NCBI RefSeq assembly: GCF_019303535.1
Contig: NZ_JACCIU010000001.1
Span: 682,001-746,000, forward strand
From: Lactobacillus sp. Sy-1
Lineage (GTDB): Bacteria; Bacillota; Bacilli; Lactobacillales; Lactobacillaceae
Length of the DNA stretch: 64,000 bases
Direction: 5' to 3'
The stretch's first letter is position 1. Each line of letters begins with the position of its first letter. This document shows positions 36,301 to 45,828 of the stretch, piece by piece. The notes under the pieces are model-generated. The model did no database searches. It saw nothing but the letters and a program-made list of their open reading frames with translations, and was not told where the DNA came from. The position numbers were made by a program, and so were the translations under genes.

Positions 36301-39300
36301 AAGTTCAGCATCAGCAGATGCAAGTTCAGCCGCATCAAAGGCAGCTTCAGCCGCATCAAAGGCAGCTTCAGATTCAGCAGATGCCAGTTCAGCATCAGCA
36401 GATGCCAGTTCAGCAGCATCACAAGCATCCAGTGCTGCCTCAGCAGCATCACAAGCAGGGAACCGTGACGATGCTAACTCCGCTAATAATAGCGCAAGTA
36501 GCTACAATACTGATGCTTCCTCAGCTGCAAGTGGAGCTTCTAGTGCAGCTAGTGTTGCCGATTCAGCATCCACTGCTACTAGCTCTGCATCACAGGGAAC
36601 AGCTAGTGCAGCATCCACCGCTAATTCAGCATCATCAGCAGTTGCCAGTTTAAATAGTAATAACAGTGATAATCCAGCCGTGTCCAGTGCAGCTTCCATT
36701 GTTAATTCAGCAAATTCAGTTGCTTCATCTGCAGCGTCTGATGCAACAATTGCTTCTAGCGATGCTTCTAGCGCTAAATCAACTGCTGATTCAGCAAACG
36801 ATGCTGCTAAATCTGCCGCTACAGCAGCATCCAGTGCTGCGTCAGAAGCCAATTCTTATGCTTCACAGGCTAATTCTGCTCAATCTGGTTCTGAAGCTGC
36901 CAGTTATGCTAGTCAAGCACAAAGTGCTGCAAGCGTTGCATCTAGTGCTGATAGTACGGCACGTTCTGCTTCTAACGCTGCAAATTCAGCAGCTCAAGCA
37001 GCAACTAGTGCTGAACAACGGGCTCAAAGCGATTCAGCAGTTGCATCTAGCGCAGCAACTACTGCTAATAATGCTGTTAACTCTGCTTCCGCTGCCATTA
37101 GTAACGCAATTGCTAGTGATGGCTCGACAGTTAGCTCAGCAAGTAGTGTAGCTTCATCAGCTTCTAATACTGCATCGATTGCATCATCTAACGCTAGTGC
37201 AGATAGCTCATCTGCAAACACTAATTCTACTAACGCTTCATCTAATAGTTCTGTTGCCAGCTCTGCAGCTAGTGCAGCTAATTTAGCATCTAACACTGCT
37301 TCTAATGCTGCCTCAAATAATCCTGGTAACGCGGCAATTTCATCAGAAGCAAGTAAAGCAGCTAGTGCTGCTAGTGTAGCAAGTTCAGCAAATTCCGTTG
37401 CTAGTTCTGCTTCAGCAGTAGTATCGAGTGCTTCTGATACCGTATCAAGTGCTAATTCAGTTGCATCGAGTGCTGCCAGTGCTGCTAGTTCAGCATCTTC
37501 GATTGCATCGAGTGCCGCTTCAGCATTTAGTTCCGCTGCTAGCGCTCAAAATAGTTCAGCTGCTGCCAGTGCTGCTAGCGTAGCTTCTTCAGCTGCTTCC
37601 CAAGCAAGCTCAGATGCTAGCGTAGCTAGTTCCGCTGCTTCAACCGCAAGTTCCGCAAATTCAATTGGTTCCAGCGCTGCTAACAAGGCCTCGAGTGCCG
37701 CCAGTGTAGCTAGTTCTGCAGGATCAGTTGCAAGCGATGCTGCTAGCCAAGCTAATAGCATGGATAGTTATCAACCGGTTGATCCAGCATCAACTGCAAA
37801 TTCTGGTAACAGCCAGGCATCATCAGCATCAAGTGCCACTTCTAGTGATGCTTCAGAAACAACATCAATTTCAAATGCAATGAGCGTTGTGGCTTCCAAT
37901 GCAAACAGTGCTGCGAATGATGCTAGTGCTGCGAATGCTCAAACTTCTAGCTATGCTAGTCAAGCAAGTAGTAAGACCAGTGCAATTGGTAGTTTGGCAT
38001 CTCAATATTCACAAAATTCAGAAATTGCAAATAGCTTGGCTTCGGCTACTTCTTATAATGCAATTGCTCAATCTGCATCTTCAGTTGCTGCATCTGCAAA
38101 TGATGTTGCTCAAATTGACAGATCAGGTGCATCATCCGCCTCAAATGAAACTTCAACTCAAAATTCGATTGCTCAATCAGCTGTAAGTACCGCTAGATCA
38201 GCCTCAAATTCAGCTTCATCTGCTTATGCTGCTGGTAATTATAAATCTGGTAATATATTTGCTACGCAGGCTTCGCAAGCTGCTGCGGATGCTAGTTTAG
38301 CAGAATCTAGAGCTCAGTCAGCATCACAAGTTGCTGCTTCAACCGCTAATAATGCATCATCAGCTGCCAGTGTTGCAAAGTCCGTAGAAGCTGTTGCAGC
38401 TAGTGCTAATGATAAGATTACTTCTGTATTTAGCAACGCAAGTAGTGCTGCTTCTACTGGGAATAGTGCTGCAAATTCTGCATCTAGTGCTTCAAGTGAG
38501 GCTTCGAGTGCATCTTCAGCAGCATCAAGTGATGCCAGTGCTGCTTCTAGTACTGCCAGTGCCACAGGTAGCAGTACCTCCGGTGCTTCAAGCGCTAATT
38601 CTAATGCTTCAAGTAGTAGTAGTAATGCAAGTAAGGCAGCTAGCGAAGCTAGTTCCGCTAACTCAATCGCATCTGATAATTCTGATACCAGTAGTGCTGC
38701 TTCAACAGCTAGTTCAGCTGCTTCAACAGCTAACTCTGCTTCCTCAACCGCCAGTTCTGCAAATAGCGCTGCTAGTTCTGATGCTTCTAAGGCCTCCAGT
38801 GCTGCTTCCACTGCCGGTTCTGCAAATAGTACTGCCTCTAGTGCTGCAAGTATTGCCTCCAGTGCTGCTAGTGCTGCAGCGAGTGCTGCTTCTAAGGGTG
38901 ACAGTTCCACAGCATCTTCAGAAAATAGTATTGCCTCCAGTGCTGCTTCCACTGCTAGTTCAGCTGCCTCAACCGCTAGTTCTGCAAATAGCGAAGCCAG
39001 TTCAGCATCAAATGCTGCTAGTTCTGATGCTTCAATTGCCTCAAGTGCTGCTTCAACCGCTTCGAGTGCCGCTTCAATCGCCAGTTCTGCTGCCTCTGAT
39101 GCTCAATCAACTGCAGCTAGTTTAGTACCTTCGAACACATCATTGAATCCATCACGTGCTTCTGACGCTGCCAGTGTTGCGGTTGCTAACTCCCTTAGTG
39201 CTAGTGCCGACGCAAAGAAAGCTTCAATTGCCAGCTTAGATGCTTCGGTTAAGAGTAGTGAAGCAAGTGCATCGACTATCAATGCGAATAGCGCTGCTTC

Positions 39301-42300
39301 AGTTGCAGCAGCAATTGCCAAGTCTAATTCTTCAAATGGTGCTATAAGTAGCCTTGCATCTGATGCTAGTGCTGCTGCTTCAACAGCTCAATCTGCTAAT
39401 TCAATTGCATCAGCTGCATCAAATCAAGCGAGTTTGGCTAAATCAATTACTGATAGTGCTTCTGATGATGCCAGTGCTGCGGTTAGTGAAGCGAACAGTG
39501 CAGCCTCCGTAGCGAGTGGGACAGTTAGTCTAGCAAATTCTGCATGGTCAGCTTATAATGCAGATAAGTCTAATAGTTCTGCCAAGTCAATTGCTGACTC
39601 TTTATCTGCCGTTGCTTCTAGTGCCGCTAACGCTGCAAGCTCAGCAGCATCAAAAGCATCTTCTGCACTTAGTGTAGCTAGCTACGCTGCAGATTCTGCA
39701 GTATCTGCAGCTGCTATTGCAGACTCAGCTGCAATTGTCGCATCTAAAGCTGATACCAGAGCAAACAATGATGCAAGTGCCGCAGCATCAATCGCTGATG
39801 CGGCATCTAGTGCTAATTCTGAAGCATCCAGTGCCTCCAGTGCTGCATCTAGTGCTGCTGCTTCAACTGCTAGTGAAAATAGTTCTGTTCAATCTAAAGC
39901 TAGTTCAATTGCTTCTGAAGCATCCAGTGCGGCTAGCGATAATGCTTCAGCTAGTTCGGTAGCCAGTTCAATTGCCTCTGAAGCAAGTAAGTATCCAGAT
40001 AATTCTTCTATGCAATCTGAAGCTTCTGCCGCTGCTTCAACTGCTAGTGCTGCTTCATCTGCTAACTCGGCAATGCAATCAGCTAATAGCCAAGCCTCGA
40101 GTGATGCTTCTGTTGTTTCTAGTGCTAACTCAGTTGCTAGTTCTGCTGCATCTGTTGCTCACTCCGCTAGTGAAGCTGCATCTAGTGCTGCTAATGCTGG
40201 TAACCCATCGGCTGCTGCTAGTGATGCCTCTGTAGCTAGCTCCGCTGCTTCGACTGCTAGTCAAGCTTCTTCAACTGCTAGTCAAGCTTCTAATGACTTA
40301 TCCAGTGCTACTAGTACTGCAGCTAGTGCATCTAGCGCATTAAGTTCTGCAACTAGTGCAATGAGTTCTACTGCTAGCCAAGCTAGTTCTACTGCTAGTT
40401 CTGCGTACTCTGCTAGCTTATCATCTGCAATTGCTTCTGCTAATTCAGCATTTAGCAGTGCTTCCAGTGTTGCTAGTTCAGCCACTTCTAACGATCCATT
40501 TGGGTCTAGTTCAGCCTCATCAATTGCGAGTGGCATGAGTTCTGCATCGGTTGCGCTTTCCATTGCCGAATCTAATGCGATGGCCGCATCTAGTGCTAAT
40601 AATGAATCGGGAGTTTCCAGTGCGGTTAGTGAAATGAATAGTGCGGTTTCAGCTGCTGAATCAGTTGCTAATGCTGCATATAGTGGTTCATTTAATGATA
40701 ATCCAGCAAGTAGAGCTGCAATTGCTGCTTCAACTGCATCTAGTGCTGCCTCTGTTACTAATAGTGAAGCTGTTGCTGCAAGTGTTGCTGCAAGTAGTGC
40801 TGGTTCTTATAATAATCAAACGCTCTCCTTGAATAGTAAGTATCCATCAGTTTCAATGTCTTCATATGCATCTGTTGCATCTACCGCATCTTCATTAGCT
40901 GATAGTGCTGCTTTTGAAGCTAGTTCCGCTAATAATTTGGCTCATAATTTAATTAACACTTCAAGTAGCTTTGCAGTTGATGCATCTGTTTATCAATCAG
41001 AAGCTTATAGCGCAGTTTCTGCCCATGATATGGTTGCTGCAAGTTCGGCTCTTTCTCAGGCTCAAAATTCAGCTCTACAGGCTAGTAAAACGGCTCAAAA
41101 TGCAAAGGATTTCGCTTCTGAAGCTAGCCAGCAAAATTCAATTGCGCAAAGCGCAGAACAAGTTGCTGGTTCTGCATATAGTGCAGCATCAGCATTGGCA
41201 AGTTCTGCTAACTCCGGTTCAGGAAGTGGTTCTAACCCATCCAGCTCTGGATCGAGCTCCGGCTCAGGTAGCAGTGCAACCCCATCCAGTTCCGGCTCAA
41301 ACTCTGGTTCAGGTAGCAGTGTCAACCCATCCAGTTCCGGTTCAAACTCTGGTTCAGGTAGCAGTGTCAACCCATCCAGCTCTGGTTCAAACTCTGGTTC
41401 AGGAAGTAGCGCTAACCCATCCAGCTCTGGTTCAAACTCCGGATCAGGAAGCAGCTCCACTCCATCAAGTTCGAGCTCGATTCCAACCCCAAGTTCAGGA
41501 AATGGTGGGTACACACCTTCAAGTAATCCATATGTTCCTGGACCTACGCCATCAAATCCTTATGCACCTAGCTCATCAGCTTCAAATGGATCTAGTTCCA
41601 CTTCTGGGTCTAGTTCCACTTCAACAAGTGGAAGTGCTTCTAGCTCCGGTAGCAGCTCCAATTCAGGCACTCCTGCTAGTTCTTCACCAGCAAGTACTGC
41701 ATCTAGCGCTGCAAGTACCGCATCTAGTGCAGCAAGTACTGCATCTAATGCTGCTACTAGTGGAAATGTTAATCCAAAGAATCCATCTGCAGCTAGTGCA
41801 GCCTCAAGTGCAGCAAGTAAAGCCTCAAGTGCAGCTAGTGCAGCTAGTTCAGCTGCAAGTATTGCAAGTAGTGCTCAGAGTGCAGCTAGTTCACAGATGG
41901 CAAACGGAAATTCAAGTGCTGCTGGTTACTATAGTGCGGTTGCTAGCTCAGCTGAATCTCAAGCGGTTGCATTGGAATCATTAGCAAACAGTTATGCTAG
42001 TGATGCTGTAAGCTATGCTAAGCAAGCGCAAACTGGTTCGGCTGGTTCTACAACGACTTCTACTGATAAGGCTACCTCAGATTACAATGCTGGACTTGAA
42101 TCTGGATATGCAACCACTTCACTTTCACGGAGTAATCTCCGTGGTAAGTCTGAAGAATACCGGAAGGGGTATGTTGAAGGATTTAACAGACGCTTAGCTA
42201 AAAAGCCATTACACATCCAAGTTATTAAGACTATCTACAAGTACGATAAGGCTACGTTTACTAAGGACGGTCGGAAACAGAAGTTGACCAAAAAAGTTCG

Positions 42301-42667
42301 TGATAAGCAGCAACAATACAAGGTACTTGGAATTACTCTTTCTAAGGCTGGTCGGGTTCGTTACATTGTTAAGGGCGGTTATGTAACTGCTAATAAGAAT
42401 TTTGTAATGAATGCTTACTACCAAGCTGCTGATTTAAAGAATTCTAAGAGTGCGCGGGTTAAGGTTATTAATTCTAAGGGGATTTACACTTATAAGACCC
42501 TTAAGTACACCAATGATGCGCGGATTAAATTCTTAAAGAAGAGTGATAGTTCCACTTACAAGGTAGCTAAGGTTGTTCCATATAAGTCAATTACTAGATT
42601 TAAGACTAGTGATGGTCACTACCTAACTACTAATAAGCGGTTCGTAAAGTTTGATGACGAAAAATAA
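33311..42667 (+). CDS. giant Ser/Ala-rich surface adhesin (SRRP-like)
   Basis: A 3118-residue exported protein. The long basic N-terminus (KKVKKNWVVVSFSV) resembles the KxYKxGKxW signal of Ser-rich repeat proteins and is cleaved after VHA (residue 47). Residues about 48-240 are Ser/Asn-rich and about 240-640 less repetitive with some aromatic residues. About 640-2630 is a Ser/Ala tract built from ASSAAS-like units, and 2643-2717 holds five 15-residue Ser/Gly repeats. After more Ala/Ser, a basic Tyr-rich region follows from about 2937 with two DUF5776-like modules (each with VKGGYVTANKxFV or SDGHYLTTNKRFV). There is no LPxTG. It is likely heavily O-glycosylated and held to the wall through the basic modules; both points are inference. 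Confidence 0.85.
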   Translation: MKYNKFEYEKINDKKIMKKVKKNWVVVSFSVLGILSTGFAYQENVHADVNAQSTNNYGNGYQNSSNNNSVTTSSNNTYLTQSSVNSYQSATSGQTNTYVTSSNTTSGSTTSLYSTSLLNGNNTGNSSSSSVQNSNQVVSDNANSSSVQSSNYVDSASSSVNSVQSGNSVTPSVSSNDSSDLNTQSLYTQSVVGASSGSSDGSQSSDNSADLSSAALLGNLSVDDRMGNSEDSYASSVASVQASLSIALSSLNALISRANSSYSDPAYFSGADAISSTTSSKASSANATNPNKFALSLASLVASSVADIKLNANSMSSLYTAYSAFMSSANEVVLSWTTRSSSDSDVSTAASDFNTAISSYGNIYNTISSNGDNYYSQTTSNASNLDTVLRAINYTSPNSFVNVSSALSVARDAIATSSNSGDSAYSAKASYFSSLETVASNNVNLITSDTAQLNSISSVYAIYSSVYSNFNFASMAASVSAAESAINANSSSSTVNNSQISYFSTLSSFVGSGSSNFVSSIYSSAVELQNTVNSYANSIQSDFNVENPNVSSTAATAYSAVTQLNIYADQGNSLLSKISSATSAFYKFVQPASSFTGNNSLISNYSTELGSLVNSVASSYAGAVGSANSTASANSGEASSAVTSTIANSAVVSSTSLAGQNSITSSINSASGKVSSLASAYPSNTVVSTAASTIANASSVASVAATALSSNNNDASLAYVSASSYAAQASSASSEVASFGNAVNSAISAVNAFASAGNSSAASSAMTTANDNQSAMISAGSAAANANASAALEASVAASAKTAADSQAAVISQAASTASSAAQIAINNTSGGNSAASGASSAAASASASASSASTDSNKAGSNSASANSAASGANSDASKASSNASAANSAASAASSTASNHPNDPSASSAASTANSAASTASSAASTASSAASAASSASSDASAASSTASSAASKASSAASTAKSEASAASSAAAKGDSSAASSASSAASSASADASSASADASSAASKAASAASKAASDSADASSASADASSAASQASSAASAASQAGNRDDANSANNSASSYNTDASSAASGASSAASVADSASTATSSASQGTASAASTANSASSAVASLNSNNSDNPAVSSAASIVNSANSVASSAASDATIASSDASSAKSTADSANDAAKSAATAASSAASEANSYASQANSAQSGSEAASYASQAQSAASVASSADSTARSASNAANSAAQAATSAEQRAQSDSAVASSAATTANNAVNSASAAISNAIASDGSTVSSASSVASSASNTASIASSNASADSSSANTNSTNASSNSSVASSAASAANLASNTASNAASNNPGNAAISSEASKAASAASVASSANSVASSASAVVSSASDTVSSANSVASSAASAASSASSIASSAASAFSSAASAQNSSAAASAASVASSAASQASSDASVASSAASTASSANSIGSSAANKASSAASVASSAGSVASDAASQANSMDSYQPVDPASTANSGNSQASSASSATSSDASETTSISNAMSVVASNANSAANDASAANAQTSSYASQASSKTSAIGSLASQYSQNSEIANSLASATSYNAIAQSASSVAASANDVAQIDRSGASSASNETSTQNSIAQSAVSTARSASNSASSAYAAGNYKSGNIFATQASQAAADASLAESRAQSASQVAASTANNASSAASVAKSVEAVAASANDKITSVFSNASSAASTGNSAANSASSASSEASSASSAASSDASAASSTASATGSSTSGASSANSNASSSSSNASKAASEASSANSIASDNSDTSSAASTASSAASTANSASSTASSANSAASSDASKASSAASTAGSANSTASSAASIASSAASAAASAASKGDSSTASSENSIASSAASTASSAASTASSANSEASSASNAASSDASIASSAASTASSAASIASSAASDAQSTAASLVPSNTSLNPSRASDAASVAVANSLSASADAKKASIASLDASVKSSEASASTINANSAASVAAAIAKSNSSNGAISSLASDASAAASTAQSANSIASAASNQASLAKSITDSASDDASAAVSEANSAASVASGTVSLANSAWSAYNADKSNSSAKSIADSLSAVASSAANAASSAASKASSALSVASYAADSAVSAAAIADSAAIVASKADTRANNDASAAASIADAASSANSEASSASSAASSAAASTASENSSVQSKASSIASEASSAASDNASASSVASSIASEASKYPDNSSMQSEASAAASTASAASSANSAMQSANSQASSDASVVSSANSVASSAASVAHSASEAASSAANAGNPSAAASDASVASSAASTASQASSTASQASNDLSSATSTAASASSALSSATSAMSSTASQASSTASSAYSASLSSAIASANSAFSSASSVASSATSNDPFGSSSASSIASGMSSASVALSIAESNAMAASSANNESGVSSAVSEMNSAVSAAESVANAAYSGSFNDNPASRAAIAASTASSAASVTNSEAVAASVAASSAGSYNNQTLSLNSKYPSVSMSSYASVASTASSLADSAAFEASSANNLAHNLINTSSSFAVDASVYQSEAYSAVSAHDMVAASSALSQAQNSALQASKTAQNAKDFASEASQQNSIAQSAEQVAGSAYSAASALASSANSGSGSGSNPSSSGSSSGSGSSATPSSSGSNSGSGSSVNPSSSGSNSGSGSSVNPSSSGSNSGSGSSANPSSSGSNSGSGSSSTPSSSSSIPTPSSGNGGYTPSSNPYVPGPTPSNPYAPSSSASNGSSSTSGSSSTSTSGSASSSGSSSNSGTPASSSPASTASSAASTASSAASTASNAATSGNVNPKNPSAASAASSAASKASSAASAASSAASIASSAQSAASSQMANGNSSAAGYYSAVASSAESQAVALESLANSYASDAVSYAKQAQTGSAGSTTTSTDKATSDYNAGLESGYATTSLSRSNLRGKSEEYRKGYVEGFNRRLAKKPLHIQVIKTIYKYDKATFTKDGRKQKLTKKVRDKQQQYKVLGITLSKAGRVRYIVKGGYVTANKNFVMNAYYQAADLKNSKSARVKVINSKGIYTYKTLKYTNDARIKFLKKSDSSTYKVAKVVPYKSITRFKTSDGHYLTTNKRFVKFDDEK
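41237..41461 (+). repeat. five tandem 45-bp repeats coding Ser/Gly repeats
   Basis: Five in-frame units of 45 bases encode PSSSGSNSGSGSSVN with small changes at positions 7, 14 and 15. Units two and three are nearly identical in DNA, which points to recent duplication and possible length variation between strains. Confidence 0.85.
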
Positions 42668-42678
42668 TCGTTACTAAA

Positions 42679-42716
42679 TAAAAAAGATTCGGATTTTAAA
42701 ATCCGAATCTTTTTTA
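42679..42716. terminator. bidirectional intrinsic terminator
   Basis: AAAAAGATTCGGATTTT and AAAATCCGAATCTTTTTT form a near-perfect palindrome between convergent genes. Confidence 0.88.
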
Positions 42717-42724
42717 TTTGCTGA

Positions 42725-43372
42725 TTAGTCAATGCGATTATAGTATTCAATTGCTGGTTTATTATCCGTAACCACCATTTTAGTTATGCTGCCATTACGA
42801 ATTGGCTTTGAGATGTCAAAGTCACTGTATTGTTCGGTGATCCAACGAATGATGCTACCATGAGCGGTAACTAAGACGTTATCGCCGTCCTTAGCATTAT
42901 CTAAAATTCGCTTTAAACCGGGTTGGAAACGAGCTCTGATCATGTCATCATCCTCAGCTTGTTTGTAAGGGTCGGCACTGCGAATTAGAGTGGCGGTGCC
43001 GCCCATTCCGTGTTTTTTAAGCATTTCGCTAAAGTCATATAGGCCTTCGGGGCCACCGATGAAGTGCCAAGCTTGGCCGCTATCATTTCCTTCAAAGTAA
43101 CCAAAGTTTTCCTCACGAAACGCTTTGTCTAAGGTGGGTTCTTTAATGCTGGATTGGTTTTTAGCTAGGATGTGGCGACCAGTGTTAGCAGCTCGTGGTA
43201 AATCACTTGAGTATGCGGCATCGAATACGACAGCTTTAAGACGCTCACCAGCATTGTCAGCATCAGCAATTCCCTTTTTAGTAAGGGGGGCATCGATGAT
43301 TCCTTGAATTCGGTTATAAAAATTGAGATAGGTTTGACCATGACGAACAAAATAAATATTTACGGTTGTCAT
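42725..43372 (-). CDS. histidine phosphatase family protein
   Basis: A 215-residue cytosolic phosphatase of the phosphoglycerate-mutase-like superfamily. The catalytic RHG motif is in YFVRHGQTYLN (about residues 8-18) and the second His in VTAHGSIIRW. It is more like broad phosphatases than glycolytic GpmA. The start is ATG 43372 with AGGAGG six bases upstream; the ORF can be extended to 43393 but those codons include the ribosome binding site. Confidence 0.86.
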   Translation of the reverse strand: MTTVNIYFVRHGQTYLNFYNRIQGIIDAPLTKKGIADADNAGERLKAVVFDAAYSSDLPRAANTGRHILAKNQSSIKEPTLDKAFREENFGYFEGNDSGQAWHFIGGPEGLYDFSEMLKKHGMGGTATLIRSADPYKQAEDDDMIRARFQPGLKRILDNAKDGDNVLVTAHGSIIRWITEQYSDFDISKPIRNGSITKMVVTDNKPAIEYYNRID

Positions 43373-43524
43373 AAAAATCCTCCTAGGCATCATTATTTGT
43401 TACCCTAATTTTATCATATTTATAAATTAAGGGAATTAATTGCTATTTTATGGCTTGATAGTTTTTTATTGAGCGAATATATGCTAAAATATTTAGTCAA
43501 GTTTCGAAGTTAGGGGAGAAAAAA

Positions 43525-45819
43525 ATGGCTGACTCGATTAAAGAATATGAACAACACCATTTAGACGTGGTAGAAGATGAAATTAGAACTCAGAAACATA
43601 AGTTTGAATTAAGTGTGAAAAAGGCTGAGCGTGATGAATCAGCAATTCAAGATAACTTTTATAACGATGTGCGCTTGAACTCGGGCACTTACAGCGGCCT
43701 GATGGATACCTCCGTATCGATTCGACAACAACAACAGTTGTTAGATGAACGTCAAAATAGTTGGAATAGTGCTACGGCACAGGTTGAAAAGCTCACCCGC
43801 CTGCAGGAGCGCCCATACTTTGCTAGGATTGATATTCATGAGCACGGTGAAAACCGCGATGAAAAAATCTATATTGGACTAGCATCGTTAGCAGATTCAC
43901 CAGATCACTATTTGATTTACGATTGGCGGGCGCCAATTTCCAGTATTTACTATGAAAATAAGTTGGGGGAGGTTAAGTATGCAACCCCCGATGGTGAACA
44001 AACGGTTGACGTAAAGCTAAAGCGCCAATTCCAAATTGAAAATGGGAAGATTCAAACGATTTTTGATACCGATGCTGCGATTGGTGATCAATTACTGCTC
44101 AAGAACCTCAGTAACCAGTCTAGCACCAAGATGAAGAGCATCGTAACCACCATTCAACGCGAACAAAACCAAATCATTCGGGACACTAAATCGGACCTCC
44201 TTTTCGTTCAAGGGGCCGCTGGTTCCGGAAAGACCGCGGCCGTTTTACAACGGGTTGCGTTTTTACTTTACAGATACCGGGGGAATTTAAATTCATCCCA
44301 AGTGATTTTATTTTCACCAAACCAGTTATTTAACGATTACATTAATCAGGTGCTCCCAGAGTTGGGTGAACAAAACATGGTCCAGATGACGTACTATCAA
44401 TACGCTAGTCATCGGTTGCCCAACCTTGAAGTTGAAAACCTTTCCCAGCGGTTCTTAGAAGATAATTCAGGGGCAACACACAAACGGAAAATCAATGACT
44501 TTAAGAGTAGTTTGGCCTACTTTAAAGCCGTTACGAATTATGCTGATAGCCTAAATCACGCTGGGATGCACTTTAGAAACATCAAATTCCAGGGTTCCAT
44601 CTTGTTCAGCAAGGAAATGATCCGCGATATTTACTATGGATTTAACGACAACTATAACCTGCGGAACCGAATTGATGGGACCCGTGAATCACTAGTGAAA
44701 CGGTTGAACCGGCGAATCAAATCCGAAATGAAATCCAAGTGGGTTGAAAGTGCAATTCAAGATTTAAGTGATGAGCAGTTACGGACGATTCGAATGGGGC
44801 ATCCGGAAGAATTTGCGGATCCTGATGCTGAATACCGGTTCTTAGCTAAGCATATTGTAATTGGAGCCTTTAAGAAGGTGCACCGGCAAATCATCCATAA
44901 CCGTTTCTTGAGCATTAATAATCAAGTTGTGACAATGCTAAAGCAAATGCCCCAATTAATTGATTTAAGCAATCATCAGATTACAGCGGTAGAATGGCAA
45001 GCGGGGATTAATTCAACGGTTAAGGGCCTTAAGAACGGCCAAATTTCAATGGCTGACGTCTCTGCTTATCTCTACCTCTATGATCGAATGACTGGTCGTC
45101 ATGTTAATCGTGATATTCGCTATTTATTCATTGATGAAGTGCAGGACTACACGCCATTCCAATTGGCCTTTTTAAAGTATAGTTTTCCACGAGCGAAATT
45201 TACGTTGCTAGGGGACTTGAATCAGGCCATTTTTACCCATGAAAATAGCCATAGTATGATGCGCGATTTAGCAACCATGTTTGATCCTGAAAAAACGCGG
45301 GTGATCGAATTGAATAAGTCTTATCGCTCAACTGAACAAATCACCGACTTTAGTAAGTACCTATTGGGGAGCGATTCAAAGATTGAATCATTTGCTAGAC
45401 AGGGAGCATTACCGGTAATTAACGTTACCAAGGATCAACCAGCGGCGTTAGATGTATTGCAAGGGGTAATTGAATCTGAATCCGGCGAAACGATTGCGGT
45501 GATTGGCAAAACCCTGGCTGATTGTATTCAGTTGAGTAGCCAGTTGAACGACCGGGGAATCAAAAATAATTTACTACGGACCGAAAATCAACGGCTAACC
45601 AATGGGGTGTTAGTAATTCCATCCTACCTAGCTAAGGGGCTTGAATTTGATTCAGTAGTTATGTGGGATGCTTCCAAAAAGCAGTACCCAGGTGAAGATG
45701 ACCGGCAACTCGTTTACACGATTTGTACCCGGGCAATGCATGATTTAACTGTAATTGCTGAAAAGGAGCTATCACCTTTATTCAGTGCGGTTCCTGCTGA
45801 ACGGTACCAGTTAAAGTAG
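43525..45819 (+). CDS. helD: RNA polymerase recycling ATPase HelD
   Basis: A 764-residue UvrD/Rep-like ATPase that removes stalled RNA polymerase from DNA. The charged N-terminal coiled coil (about 1-90) is the arm that enters the polymerase channel. Then come Walker A VQGAAGSGKTAAVLQR (about residue 230), the DExx box LFIDEVQDYTPFQ and motif LNKSYRSTEQI. GGGGAG precedes the ATG. The coaA ATG lies nine bases after the stop, with its ribosome binding site over the helD end. Confidence 0.9.
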   Translation: MADSIKEYEQHHLDVVEDEIRTQKHKFELSVKKAERDESAIQDNFYNDVRLNSGTYSGLMDTSVSIRQQQQLLDERQNSWNSATAQVEKLTRLQERPYFARIDIHEHGENRDEKIYIGLASLADSPDHYLIYDWRAPISSIYYENKLGEVKYATPDGEQTVDVKLKRQFQIENGKIQTIFDTDAAIGDQLLLKNLSNQSSTKMKSIVTTIQREQNQIIRDTKSDLLFVQGAAGSGKTAAVLQRVAFLLYRYRGNLNSSQVILFSPNQLFNDYINQVLPELGEQNMVQMTYYQYASHRLPNLEVENLSQRFLEDNSGATHKRKINDFKSSLAYFKAVTNYADSLNHAGMHFRNIKFQGSILFSKEMIRDIYYGFNDNYNLRNRIDGTRESLVKRLNRRIKSEMKSKWVESAIQDLSDEQLRTIRMGHPEEFADPDAEYRFLAKHIVIGAFKKVHRQIIHNRFLSINNQVVTMLKQMPQLIDLSNHQITAVEWQAGINSTVKGLKNGQISMADVSAYLYLYDRMTGRHVNRDIRYLFIDEVQDYTPFQLAFLKYSFPRAKFTLLGDLNQAIFTHENSHSMMRDLATMFDPEKTRVIELNKSYRSTEQITDFSKYLLGSDSKIESFARQGALPVINVTKDQPAALDVLQGVIESESGETIAVIGKTLADCIQLSSQLNDRGIKNNLLRTENQRLTNGVLVIPSYLAKGLEFDSVVMWDASKKQYPGEDDRQLVYTICTRAMHDLTVIAEKELSPLFSAVPAERYQLK

Positions 45820-45828
45820 GTGGTCGTT

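Noticed and set aside
35800-40800. CRISPR-like or satellite repeat array in the Ser/Ala region
   Set aside because: The repetition is at protein level in one continuous reading frame, with variable codons and no constant repeat-spacer pattern.
35769-41984. Several long open frames on both strands inside the giant adhesin gene (Gln/Leu/Val-rich on plus, Ala/Glu-rich on minus)
   Set aside because: They are shadows of the Ser/Ala codon pattern, have odd composition and no start signals.
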